Assembly: GCF_001571325.1 (NCBI RefSeq)
Contig: NZ_BCTO01000063.1
Coordinates: forward strand, 1-46,378
Source of the DNA: Delftia tsuruhatensis NBRC 16741
GTDB taxonomy: Bacteria > Pseudomonadota > Gammaproteobacteria > Burkholderiales > Burkholderiaceae_C
Direction of reading: 5' to 3'
Length of the DNA stretch: 46,378 nt
Part shown: positions 35,789-44,329 of the stretch, piece by piece
How positions within the stretch are numbered: the first letter of the stretch is position 1
Layout: every line of letters starts with the position of its first letter
Notes under the pieces: generated by a model
Database searches by the model: none
What the model was told of the DNA's origin: nothing
Seen by the model: only the letters and a program-made list of their open reading frames with translations
Translations under genes and position numbers: made by a program

Positions 35789-37039
35789 ATGCAGCCCACC
35801 GCAATCGAGCAGGGCCCCGCCGTGGCCGCAGGCGTTCACGAGGATTTCGGCCATCTTCTGGGTCTGTACATGCGCCGCATCCGTGCCAGCGCTTCGGGGG
35901 TGGCCACCGAGATCGGGCTGAGCCGGGAAGCCGTCAACAACTGGAGGAATGGGGTTTCCCTGCCCAATCCGCGCTCGCGCGACCGGCTGGCCGCCTGCGC
36001 CCAGTATCTGCGGCTGACGGAGGCGGAGACCAATCGCCTGTTCTCCGCCGCCGGCTTTGCCACGCAGTTCCCGCTGCAGGCGCCAGCCGCTGGCGCTCAG
36101 CCTTTTGCCGGCTTCATGGACCGGCTTTTTGCCCAACTGGCCCAGGCCTCGCCCTATGCCATCACCATGCTGCTGTCTCCCGCGCACTGGGGGCAGCCCC
36201 CGTTCCGCCAGGAATTGCTGCTGCGTGCCCGCGCCCAGTACGGCGCCGAGGCGGTACTGCACATCCAGCCGCCGTACAGCGTGAGCACGGCCCCGGCCGA
36301 CTACTTTGCGGCCCTGGGCCGGCAATGCGGGCTGGGCGAGGTGGGCTCGGACTACGAATTCGAGGCCCTGCTGGAAAAGCGCCTGCTGGCAGGCGGCCGC
36401 CTGTTCTGCCTGGTCAGCCGCTTCGAGCAAGGCACGGCCGCACTGCGCGAGACGCTGGCCGGCATCCTGCGCAGCCTCAGCGAAATGCACAGCGGCCGCC
36501 TGCACCTGCTGCTGTGCGGCAGCGAAGCGCTGGCCGACCTCAAGTACCGCAGCGGCGATCTGTCCCTGCTCAACATCGGCCAGGTGGCGCACTGGCCCGA
36601 CCCCACGCTGGAAGACCTGGCCCTGATGGCGCGCCAGCGCTGGCCGGCAACAGCCTGGCCGGCCGAGGTCATCGAGGCGCTGCAGGCCCTGACGGGCGGG
36701 CATCCCGCGCTCTTCGAGGAAGCGCTGCAATGGCTGGTGGAGCAGGGTGTGGGCATCGCTGCCGTGCACTCGCCACTGCTGCGCGCCCATCTGGTGGCCA
36801 GTGCGCGCCTGTGGCAGACCCTGCTGCCCCTGGCGCAGGAGCCGGCCGCACGCGATCAATTGCGAAGCCTGGTGGATGCGGCATCGCTGGGCCGTGCGCG
36901 GCCTTATCTGCAAGATGCCGTGCTGCGGCGCCTGTTCTGGGGCAACCTGCTGCAGGTGCGCGGAGCGGGCGAGGGCGCCTACCTGCACTGGCGCTGCGAC
37001 ATCGCCCGCGAAGCCGCAATGGCGGTGCTGCAGGCATGA
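35789..37039 (+). CDS. XRE-type HTH protein with a degenerate AAA/STAND-like ATPase domain
   Basis: A 416-aa protein. Residues 20-88 are a Cro/C1-type HTH (MRRIRASASGVATEIGLSRE, then AVNNWRNG) of the kind fused to STAND NTPases. Residues 105-320 follow the layout of AAA-like ATPases but without catalytic motifs. The P-loop position reads SPAHWGQPPF (no GKS/T), the Walker B position reads RLFCLVSRFE, and sensor-like LHLLLCGSEALADL and the family's TGGHP (302-306) remain. It should bind DNA but not hydrolyse ATP. It overlaps the next gene, a true ATPase with the same layout, by ATGA, so the two probably act as a pair. Confidence 0.72.
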   Translation: MQPTAIEQGPAVAAGVHEDFGHLLGLYMRRIRASASGVATEIGLSREAVNNWRNGVSLPNPRSRDRLAACAQYLRLTEAETNRLFSAAGFATQFPLQAPAAGAQPFAGFMDRLFAQLAQASPYAITMLLSPAHWGQPPFRQELLLRARAQYGAEAVLHIQPPYSVSTAPADYFAALGRQCGLGEVGSDYEFEALLEKRLLAGGRLFCLVSRFEQGTAALRETLAGILRSLSEMHSGRLHLLLCGSEALADLKYRSGDLSLLNIGQVAHWPDPTLEDLALMARQRWPATAWPAEVIEALQALTGGHPALFEEALQWLVEQGVGIAAVHSPLLRAHLVASARLWQTLLPLAQEPAARDQLRSLVDAASLGRARPYLQDAVLRRLFWGNLLQVRGAGEGAYLHWRCDIAREAAMAVLQA

Positions 37040-39243
37040 GCGGCCCGGCCCGCCTTCTGCAGCTGCCCCGATCCTATTGGCGCGCCGCGCTGCTGGCCTT
37101 GTTCACGCTGTTCATAGGCACCGCCATACTTTTGCCCCGCTACAACCCCGTTACCCGCGGCAGCCTGCAGGGCGCGGAAAGTTCAGGGCGGGTCTGGAAC
37201 GAAATCATCCTGTGGCGCCTGGCCCTGATGGAGCATGTGCGCCAGCATGAAAGCTGGCCGCAGGACATCGCCAGCGTGGCACCGGAGATTGCCGAGCCCC
37301 GCGTGCGCATGAGTTCGCCCAGGCCCTTCGTGCTGCAGGCGGACATCGTGCGCGACAGCCAGATGGGCGTGCTCTCAGGAACCCAGGTCCTGCTGCAGCT
37401 GAACATGTCCAGCCAGGACTGGAGCTGCCAGGGCGGCCAGCCACCCACCCCGCCACGCTATCTGCCGCTGAACTGCAGCCCCTCGCCAGGCCAGCCAGAG
37501 CACGAGCCCTTTGGCTGGCTGCGCAACATCATCTGGACCTGCGCCCTGGTCTTTGGTGGCCTGGCCCTGCTGTGGCTGGTCCGCCATCCGCTGATAGGCC
37601 CGGCGCAGCTCAAGCCCGGGCGCCTGCGCCGCAAGCCGTATCAGCATCTTCCCCAGCTGGACCGGCTGCTGCGGCTCACCGGCCGGCGGTCCGCCGTGCT
37701 GCGCGCCGCAGGCATACGCCCGCCCGACTGGCAGCGTGCCCTGCGCCTTGCCGGTGCCAGCCCCGCCGCCCGCGTGCGCGCCCTGGCCGAACGACTGTCG
37801 GCCACCTGCAAAACCGCCGAGGGCGAATGGCCCGTGCCCGGTGGCATGTTCGAATGGACGCTGCCGCCGGACCTGCCCATCGCCCTGGGCCGCTGCCTGG
37901 TCTATGCGCTGCCAGAGCAACTGGAAGAACTGGAAGAGGGCGAACTCGTGCGCCAGCTGCGCCTGCTGCAGACCGGCGGCGATGTGGTGCTCATCGTGAG
38001 CCCGCACCATCCGCAGTCGCCCATGCCGCTGCTGCAGCGCCATGCCGAGGACCGCGCCAATCTGCACGCAGTGCTGGACAGCCCCGGTCAGACCGAATGG
38101 CTGATGGGCGGCGAGCCCGCGCAGGTGCTGCTGCGGCTGCTGGCCGCGCAGCTGCAGGTCACGCGCATCTCGCCCTACCAGACGCGCGGCGGCGTGACGC
38201 GCGAGGACGTGTTCTTCGGCCGCGAGCGCCTGCTGGCGCGCGTACTCAACCGCGAACCGGCCAACTACCTGGTCGTGGGAGGGCGCCAGCTCGGCAAAAG
38301 CAGCCTGCTCAAGGCCGTGCAACGGCGCCTGCAGGAGCATCCGTCCATTGCCTGCCACTACCTCTCGCTGCGCGACCACCGACTTACGCCGCGCCTGGCC
38401 ACCCAGTTCGGCCTGCCCGTGGAGACACCGCTGGAGGCCATCATCGAACACCTGCAGTCGCAATCGCAGGGCAGGCGGCTGTACCTGCTGATCGACGAGG
38501 CCGACCTGTTCTTCCGCGATGAGGCCCGCAACGGCTATCCCCAGCTCAGCGCCTTGCGCGCGCTCAGCGAGGAGGGCCGTTGCTGGTTCATGCTGGCGGG
38601 ATTCTGGGATCTCTATGCGGCAGCGTTGCTCGACTACCAGTCGCCGCTGCGCAACTTCGGCGACATCCTGGCCATCGGTGGCCTGGAGCCATCCGCCTGC
38701 CAGGCACTGGCCACCGAGCCGCTGCGCAGGCTGCGCGTGGGCTACGCCAACGACGCGCTGGCCGAACGCCTGATCGAGGCCAGCGGCAGGCGGGCCAATC
38801 TGGTTGCCATCCTCTGCCAGGAATGCCTGCAAGCCCTGGGGCCCGACGAACGCGTGATCGAAGAGCGCCACCTGCGCCAGGCGCTGGAATCCCAGCCCGT
38901 ACAGGATGCGCTGGTCGGCTGGGGCCGCCTTAGCACCGACGAACAGGCCTGCCGCCTGGACCGCATCGCCGTCTATCACACGGCCCAGCAAGGTCACACC
39001 AGCCTGACCGCGCTCGACGCCCTGGTCCAGGCCCACGGCGCCACCGGCCAGGCCCAGGCCTTGCGCCGATCCCTGGCCCGCCTGCAACTGGCCTACGTCC
39101 TGCGCCGCGATGAAACCCACGGCGTGCACGACGCACGCTACGTCTTCACCATCCCGCTGCTGCAACGCCAGTTCGAACCGCAGGAGACGGAGTTGTTGTT
39201 GAGGCAGGAACTGGAGAGCCTGGAAAGAGGGTTGAACAGCTGA
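37036..39243 (+). CDS. Two-pass membrane AAA/STAND-like ATPase with pilin-like periplasmic domain
   Basis: A 735-aa protein. TM1 is at 16-34 and TM2 at 163-183, enclosing a periplasmic domain of about 125 residues. That domain resembles a type IV pilin head: an N-terminal helix (LWRLALMEHVRQHESWPQDI), a strand-rich part, then DWSCQ and YLPLNC, whose Cys131 and Cys147 could form the pilin-type disulfide loop. The cytosolic part has a Rossmann-like segment (about 305-370) and an ATPase domain. Walker A is GGRQLGKSS (415-423), Walker B LYLLIDEAD (Asp487, Glu488) and sensor 1 WFMLAGFWD, followed by a probable winged helix (about 630-715). A signal-transducing ATPase is likely; function unknown. 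Confidence 0.75.
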   Translation: MSGPARLLQLPRSYWRAALLALFTLFIGTAILLPRYNPVTRGSLQGAESSGRVWNEIILWRLALMEHVRQHESWPQDIASVAPEIAEPRVRMSSPRPFVLQADIVRDSQMGVLSGTQVLLQLNMSSQDWSCQGGQPPTPPRYLPLNCSPSPGQPEHEPFGWLRNIIWTCALVFGGLALLWLVRHPLIGPAQLKPGRLRRKPYQHLPQLDRLLRLTGRRSAVLRAAGIRPPDWQRALRLAGASPAARVRALAERLSATCKTAEGEWPVPGGMFEWTLPPDLPIALGRCLVYALPEQLEELEEGELVRQLRLLQTGGDVVLIVSPHHPQSPMPLLQRHAEDRANLHAVLDSPGQTEWLMGGEPAQVLLRLLAAQLQVTRISPYQTRGGVTREDVFFGRERLLARVLNREPANYLVVGGRQLGKSSLLKAVQRRLQEHPSIACHYLSLRDHRLTPRLATQFGLPVETPLEAIIEHLQSQSQGRRLYLLIDEADLFFRDEARNGYPQLSALRALSEEGRCWFMLAGFWDLYAAALLDYQSPLRNFGDILAIGGLEPSACQALATEPLRRLRVGYANDALAERLIEASGRRANLVAILCQECLQALGPDERVIEERHLRQALESQPVQDALVGWGRLSTDEQACRLDRIAVYHTAQQGHTSLTALDALVQAHGATGQAQALRRSLARLQLAYVLRRDETHGVHDARYVFTIPLLQRQFEPQETELLLRQELESLERGLNS

Positions 39244-39349
39244 AAAAAGGAGGCGGAAGACAGGCAGGCCTGGTGCAGGAAGAGTGCCTTACCTGGGTTT
39301 GGACAGTGTTAATCGCAACTGTGATTTAACATAATATACATCGTATCAA

Positions 39350-39910
39350 TCAAAGCATCGCAGCCTCCATCAACCCCATCTCGGCGCTGCTCATGAGCGC
39401 TTCGATGTCGGTCAGAATCAGCATGCGTTCGACATCGCCGCTCTTGAAGCATCCCATACCCATGATGTAGCCGGCATCCACCGAGGCACTCATCTGGGGC
39501 GCCGGCTTGATGTTGTCCGCGCCCAGCGCCAGAACGTCCGACACCGAATCGACCACCACGCCAATGACCCGTCCGCGCACGTTCAGCACGATGACGACGG
39601 TGAAATCGGTGTACTCGGCCGACTCGCAACCGAGCTTCAGGCGCAGGTCGACGATGGGCACGATCACGCCACGCAGGTTGATCACTCCCTTGATGAAATG
39701 CGGTGCGTTCGCAATGCGGGTGGGAGCCTCGTAGCTGCGGATCTCCTGTACCCGCAGGATGTCGATGCCGTATTCCTCGCCACCCAGGCGGAAGCTGAGG
39801 AACTCGTTGGGCATGGCGGCCACTGCATTGGCAGCCCGGGTTGATGAGGCGGCTGTCGTCTGCGCTGTAACCGGTGCTACCGTTGGGCGCTCTTCAATCA
39901 TGGCGGTCAT
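39350..39910 (-). CDS. cheW: CheW chemotaxis coupling protein
   Basis: A 186-aa CheW. After a 35-residue Ala/Thr-rich N-terminal extension comes the fold FLSFRLGGEEYGIDILRVQE, with IANAPHFIKGVINLRGVIVP and VVVDSVSDVLAL as in typical CheW receptor- and CheA-binding surfaces. AAGGAG lies 6 nt before ATG 39910. It follows the chemoreceptor gene by 49 nt and is probably co-transcribed. No CheA gene is nearby, so it probably feeds a kinase encoded elsewhere. Confidence 0.93.
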   Translation of the reverse strand: MTAMIEERPTVAPVTAQTTAASSTRAANAVAAMPNEFLSFRLGGEEYGIDILRVQEIRSYEAPTRIANAPHFIKGVINLRGVIVPIVDLRLKLGCESAEYTDFTVVIVLNVRGRVIGVVVDSVSDVLALGADNIKPAPQMSASVDAGYIMGMGCFKSGDVERMLILTDIEALMSSAEMGLMEAAML

Positions 39911-39959
39911 CTTCGACTCCTTGGAGATTGGGGGCGGGTTCTGGCGCGGCGAGCCGCGC

Positions 39960-41822
39960 TCAGAACGACGTCCAGTCGTCAGTGCCGGTCTTGGCAGGTA
40001 CGATAGCGAGCCGGCTCGACTCAGAGGTCGATGCTGGGGCTGCAGCAGCCTTCGCCTTGAATGCCGGCCGGGCGATGTTCTTGGCACGGTCCGGGCCGCG
40101 ACGCTCGACGGCAGCAGCGTTGGCCGCTGGGGCCGCAGCGTGGGTCGAGCCTCCAAGTCCTTCATGCGACAGCTTGAACACCGCCACGGCCTGCACCAGT
40201 TTCTGGGCCTGGCCCTTCAGGCTCTCTGCGGCGGCAGCGCTCTCTTCCACAAGCGCCGCGTTCTGCTGCGTCACCTGGTCCATCTGGCTGACGGCCTCGC
40301 CGACCTGCCCGATGCCGGAGCTCTGCTCGACGCTGGCCGAGGTAATCTCGGCCACGATGTCACTCACGCGTTGGATCGAGGCGACGATCTCGCCCATGGT
40401 CTTGCCGGCCTCGTCCACCAGCACGGTGCCTTGCTCCACCTGCTCGACGCTACGGCCGATCAGGGCCTTGATTTCCTTGGCAGCCTCAGCGCTGCGCTGC
40501 GCGAGGCTGCGCACTTCAGACGCCACGACAGCGAAGCCGCGTCCCTGCTCCCCTGCGCGGGCCGCCTCAACGGCTGCGTTGAGCGCCAAGATGTTGGTCT
40601 GGAAGGCGATGCCGTCGATCACGCCGATGATGTCGCCGATCTTGCGGCTGCTGTCGCTGATGCCTTGCATCGTGGTGACGACCTTGCCGACCACCTCGCC
40701 ACCTTGCGCAGCGACGGCCGAGGCGCCCTGAGCGAGTTGATTGGCCTGCTTGGCGTTGTCGGCGTTGTTGCGGGTGGTGGTGCCCAACTCCTCCATCGTG
40801 GCGGCCGTTTGTTGCAGGGCACTGGCTTGCTCTTCGGTGCGCTGGCTCAGGTCCTGGTTGCCCTGTGCAATCTCGGAGCTGGCTGTCGCCACGCTGTCGG
40901 CACCACTGCGAATGGCGCCCACCACGCTAGACAATTGCTGCTGCATGCTGCCCATAGTGCGCAGCAGGTCACCTTCTTCACCCCTCACTCCGAGATTGAT
41001 CGACTGATCAAGCTCCCCTGCCGCAATGCCCGATGCCACACGACTGACGTCGCCAAGCACGGCGCTGGTGCGACGACGCAGATAAAGGAGCCCGGCGAGC
41101 AGGCTCACGATGAGCAATGCCGTCGAGGCCATGGCAAGTTTCGACCATTGCTGCCGCGCCGCCACGGCTGCGGCCAGCTGTGCTGACGTGCGCTCATCGA
41201 GAAGAATCAGGAACTCGTCCACGGGTTTCATGATCTTGGCTTTGTACTGGTGGTACGCCAAGTCGTGCATCATCCCCAGAGCCTTGGCCTTGTCGGGTTC
41301 AGCTTGGCGCGTGAACCCACCTTTGCCGTCGTCATAGAGGCCCTTCACCATGTTCATGGCGATGGTTTCAGTGCGCACCAGATCATCTGAGTTGGCCTTG
41401 GCTTCGGCCAGCTTGGCGAGTTCGTTGTCTGCAAAGCCGGCCCGCTTCATCAGATCAAGCTGCGGCACCGTTTCGCCTGCAGGACGCACGTTTTGCGCAT
41501 CGGCTGCCCGGAAGTCCCAATAGATCCGCTCGTAGGCCTGAGGCCGTGGCAGCTTGCCATTGCGAATATCCAGAATCTCGATGTATTGCTTCTCCCACTT
41601 GGCGTCACCGGTGGCCACGTAGGTGCGCGCCAGTCGGGTGAGGTCGTCAGAGCTTTGCCGCAACTCATCGGCCAGCAGGTAGGACTGGTATCGCCTGGCG
41701 GCGGTTTCGTCGGCAAGAGCGCTGCTGCGGTTGCTCATGATGGCTGCGCCAATGGTGGCCGCGCCAAGAACCAGCAGGAGAGCGGCACCAAAACTGTAGG
41801 CTTGTCTGATCTGGAGTCTCAT
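39960..41822 (-). CDS. Methyl-accepting chemotaxis protein with CheR-binding pentapeptide
   Basis: A 620-aa chemoreceptor. TM1 is at about 12-32, a mostly helical periplasmic domain at about 35-260 (containing YWDFRAADAQNVRPAGETVPQ), TM2 at about 268-290, then HAMP and the signalling hairpin tip FQTNILALNAAVEAARAGEQ. The chain ends in DWTSF, a C-terminal tether of the NWETF type that recruits CheR/CheB, preceded by a flexible Ala/Pro/Lys linker. ATG 41822 follows AAGGAA. It is paired with cheW downstream. Base composition around the gene is visibly more AT-rich than its neighbours. Confidence 0.93.
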   Translation of the reverse strand: MRLQIRQAYSFGAALLLVLGAATIGAAIMSNRSSALADETAARRYQSYLLADELRQSSDDLTRLARTYVATGDAKWEKQYIEILDIRNGKLPRPQAYERIYWDFRAADAQNVRPAGETVPQLDLMKRAGFADNELAKLAEAKANSDDLVRTETIAMNMVKGLYDDGKGGFTRQAEPDKAKALGMMHDLAYHQYKAKIMKPVDEFLILLDERTSAQLAAAVAARQQWSKLAMASTALLIVSLLAGLLYLRRRTSAVLGDVSRVASGIAAGELDQSINLGVRGEEGDLLRTMGSMQQQLSSVVGAIRSGADSVATASSEIAQGNQDLSQRTEEQASALQQTAATMEELGTTTRNNADNAKQANQLAQGASAVAAQGGEVVGKVVTTMQGISDSSRKIGDIIGVIDGIAFQTNILALNAAVEAARAGEQGRGFAVVASEVRSLAQRSAEAAKEIKALIGRSVEQVEQGTVLVDEAGKTMGEIVASIQRVSDIVAEITSASVEQSSGIGQVGEAVSQMDQVTQQNAALVEESAAAAESLKGQAQKLVQAVAVFKLSHEGLGGSTHAAAPAANAAAVERRGPDRAKNIARPAFKAKAAAAPASTSESSRLAIVPAKTGTDDWTSF

Positions 41823-42150
41823 TGTTGTTCCTTCCACTGTTCTCTCGCCCTCGACCAGGACGATGGAGTTGAGTTCGCCATGCAGGCTTGACCTGGCTTG
41901 GCGCAGAGCATGGGGCTTGCGACTTTTCAGCCCCCCTGCCCTGCGCTGTCCCGCGTCACCCTGAACTGGCCGGATCGGCGCAGCCACATGCTGCCATTGA
42001 ATGCCAAAATTGATCCGATGTCTGCATCATAGATATCAATTTAATCAAATATGAATTAAATTTTTCTATCAATTTGAGGAAATTGCTACTTATGCGCGTG
42101 AGAACATCTCCGATCCACAACTCGGCATGTACGGATATCAAGGAGTCCGC
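41823..42150. other. AT-rich interval upstream of the chemoreceptor gene
   Basis: This 328-bp stretch precedes the chemoreceptor start. The part at about 42000-42090 is very AT-rich (repeats of ATCAATTT-type sequence), in sharp contrast to the surrounding DNA, and probably holds the promoter. No gene is supported. It borders the IS2-like scar, so it may belong to acquired DNA. Confidence 0.5.
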
Positions 42151-42387
42151 TGTCGGTGTCTGCGCGGAAATAGCCAAGCGGCAGCGCGTGCTCGGCAAGA
42201 CAACCTTGAAGAACGAAATCCTCAAGGAAGCCGTGCGGTACGCCGCAGAAAAAGTGGATTGCGCTCGCCTGTGCGCGACCTGCCTGGGCGCGGTGAAGGC
42301 TGGGCCGATGGCCGCAGCCATCGCACACCCAGCGACGACGCCGGGCTGCTCGCCGAACTGCGCCAGGAAATTGCCGACTTGCCCAGC
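42151..42387 (+). pseudogene. Remnant of an IS2-like (IS3 family) transposase
   Basis: One frame reads QRVLGKTTLKNEILKEAVRY, which matches the end of IS2 OrfA (the block around LLGKKTMENELLKEAVEY). A second frame reads GEGWADGRSHRTPSDD and then LLAELRQEIADLP, which matches the start of IS2 OrfB (DWMDGR, then DDTDVLL and IGELPTYGYRR). The element is cut before the GYRR block at its 3' end and lacks most of OrfA, so it is a scar of about 240 bp with no function. Comparison is from memory of IS2. It abuts the 3' end of the porin gene. Confidence 0.75.
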
Positions 42388-42412
42388 TGGCCTGTTGTAT
42401 TTGCCCTCGGTT

Positions 42413-43591
42413 TCAGAACGAGTGGCGCAGGCCCAGCATCAGGCCGGTCTGCGATGCGCCCGCCAGCGGGCTGCCGCCGGCTGCGGCCGAGCTGACCGAG
42501 ATGGCCAGGCGCTGTCCGTTGTCAATGCGCGCGGCCTGGGCATAGACCGCCGTGCGCTTGGAGAACCTGTAGGTGGCGCGCAGGGCCAGCAAAGTGGAGC
42601 GGTCGCCACCCTGGGCATAGCGCAGTTGCTGCAGCTGGCCATCGACCACGACGGCGGCGCTGGGGGACCAGGACAGGCCGCCCCAGGCCAGGGTGCTGCG
42701 CGGCGTGGCGCCGTTGCTGGCCGAGGCCGCCTGGGCCGCGTCGTTGTCGCGGCGCATGAGGCCGGCGCCCAGCTTGATGGTGGGTGACAGCGCGGCATAG
42801 CCGTTGAGCATGATGCGGCGGTCCTTCAGGTCCGAGCGCGTCAGCCCTGCAAATGCGCCGGCGCCGCCGCGCATCTCGTCCACGGCCAGGGCAAAGCCCC
42901 AGGGCGCGGTGTCGTACTTCAGCATGGCCGACCACTGGCGGCAGGCCTGCCTGTCCGTGGCCGATTCGCCGGCGCAGTTGGTGCCGGCCGGGCTGGGGCC
43001 GGCGTTGACGGCATCGCGTCCCAGGCTGTACGCGGCGCCCAGGCTCCAGACGCCGAAGCGTCCCCGGTAGGCCAGGGAGTTGTCGGTGCGCGTGTTGGGG
43101 ATGTAGCTGTCCAGGCTGCTCAGGCCGAAGGCGTTGGGGCCGAGCAGGTCGGCATCGAACAATGCCCAGTACAGCATGGTGTAGTTGCGCCCCAGCGAGA
43201 CACTGCCCCAGCCTCCGGACAGCCCCACCCAGGCCTGGCGCCCGAAGCCCCGCCCGCCCTGGTTGAAGGTGCCGGCATCCGGGCCAAAGCCTGACTCCAG
43301 CGCAAAGACGGCGCTCAGGCCGCCGCCCAGATCCTCGCTGCCGCGCAGCCCCCAGCGCGACGGTGCCGTTCCCGTGAGGCCAGGCATGCGCGTCAGCGAT
43401 CCGCCGCCTTGCACATTCGTCAGGTGCTCGATGCCGGTGTCCAGATGGCCGTACAGCGTCACCGATGAGGCGGTCTGGGCCTGGGCGCCGCCTGCTGCTG
43501 CCAGCATGGCGAGCGGGGCGAGGCGGGCCAGACAAGCCCGCAGTGGGCGCCTGGCTGGGGGTTGGGGAATGCTTTTGAGAGTGCGGTTCAT
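42413..43591 (-). CDS. General bacterial porin (Gram-negative trimeric porin family)
   Basis: A 392-aa outer-membrane porin of the betaproteobacterial type (OmpC/Omp32-like). Signal peptide residues 1-37 end at GAQA. The mature protein begins SSVTLYGHLDTGIEHLTN, then has SRWGLRGSEDLGGGLSAVFALE and GRQAWVGLSGGWGSVSLGRN, and ends LGLRHSF with the terminal Phe needed for assembly. ATG 43591 follows AGGAGA by about 7 nt. Omp32-type porins favour anions; its co-orientation with a SnoaL-like gene and a divergent LysR regulator suggests substrate-specific uptake. Confidence 0.93.
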   Translation of the reverse strand: MNRTLKSIPQPPARRPLRACLARLAPLAMLAAAGGAQAQTASSVTLYGHLDTGIEHLTNVQGGGSLTRMPGLTGTAPSRWGLRGSEDLGGGLSAVFALESGFGPDAGTFNQGGRGFGRQAWVGLSGGWGSVSLGRNYTMLYWALFDADLLGPNAFGLSSLDSYIPNTRTDNSLAYRGRFGVWSLGAAYSLGRDAVNAGPSPAGTNCAGESATDRQACRQWSAMLKYDTAPWGFALAVDEMRGGAGAFAGLTRSDLKDRRIMLNGYAALSPTIKLGAGLMRRDNDAAQAASASNGATPRSTLAWGGLSWSPSAAVVVDGQLQQLRYAQGGDRSTLLALRATYRFSKRTAVYAQAARIDNGQRLAISVSSAAAGGSPLAGASQTGLMLGLRHSF

Positions 43592-43707
43592 GCTTGTGTC
43601 TCCTGTCGTTGTCGTTGCGGAATCGGCACGCCGCAACGCTGCGCCTTGGGAAAGGCGAGAGTGGCGGGCACGGGGAAATGGGAGAAAGCGGCTGGGCGCC
43701 CTGCTCT

Positions 43708-44160
43708 TCAGGCGCCCGGGAGGTCCCGGTACATGACGAAGCGCGCCACGCGGCGCGTGATCAGCCAACGGCCTTCAGGACTGCGGCCAAAGTCGTCATC
43801 GAACTCGCCTACGAGCTGGCGCGGTTGCGCCGGGCGGCCGTGCGGCGTGATGGCATCGGCCTCGTCGCAGGACCACAGCAGCACATGGCTGCGCGCGCTG
43901 GCGCGGTCCGGGCCTTGCAGTTCCACCAGCGTGTTGGTGACCAGATGCCGGGTCATGCGGCCCGCAGGACGCCGGGAGTACGCGGCGGCGATGGCCGTGC
44001 GCCCGCCCAGTACCTCGCCGCCGGGCCGTTGCAGTTGGCCGTCTTCGGCAAACAGCCAGGCCAGGGCCTGGGCATCACCGGCATCCGCAAAGGCAGCAGC
44101 GCGCAGCACCAGATCCATGCAGGCCTGGCGTGCCAGCAGCCGGTCGATTTCATGGTTCAT
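43708..44160 (-). CDS. SnoaL-like/NTF2-fold protein
   Basis: A 150-aa protein of the NTF2-like superfamily: an N-terminal helix (EIDRLLARQACMDLVLRAA), then AFADAGDAQALAWLFAEDG and TRHLVTNTLVEL, and a closing strand WLITRRVARFVMYRD. Relatives include SnoaL-type cyclases, hydratases and small isomerases; no specific enzyme is recognised. ATG 44160 is preceded by GGGGAGA. It precedes the porin gene in the same direction (116-bp gap) and diverges from the double-HTH LysR gene, which probably controls it. Confidence 0.82.
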   Translation of the reverse strand: MNHEIDRLLARQACMDLVLRAAAFADAGDAQALAWLFAEDGQLQRPGGEVLGGRTAIAAAYSRRPAGRMTRHLVTNTLVELQGPDRASARSHVLLWSCDEADAITPHGRPAQPRQLVGEFDDDFGRSPEGRWLITRRVARFVMYRDLPGA

Positions 44161-44329
44161 GTTTCTTGTCTCCCCGGAATTCGCAGCCTGCGATGGGCTG
44201 TCTTGATCCAGGCACCAAGCATTCCACGCCGGCATCGATCCGGCCAATGCCGGAGCCCCGGCCATCAATGCGTTTTTCTTATGGGACAATCAAAACACGT
44301 TCTTCCAACGTACCGCGAAGCGCCTTTCA

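Noticed and set aside
35770..37035. The ATPase frame stays open upstream, suggesting a 1157-aa protein
   Set aside because: The upstream part is a shadow of the HTH gene in another frame, Arg/Pro-rich and without domains. ATG 37036 overlapping the previous stop is the natural start.
42074..42787. Open frame of 237 codons as an intact gene
   Set aside because: It runs through IS2-like OrfA sequence, changes frame relative to the OrfB part, and then reads antisense through the porin gene. It is a composite, not a gene.
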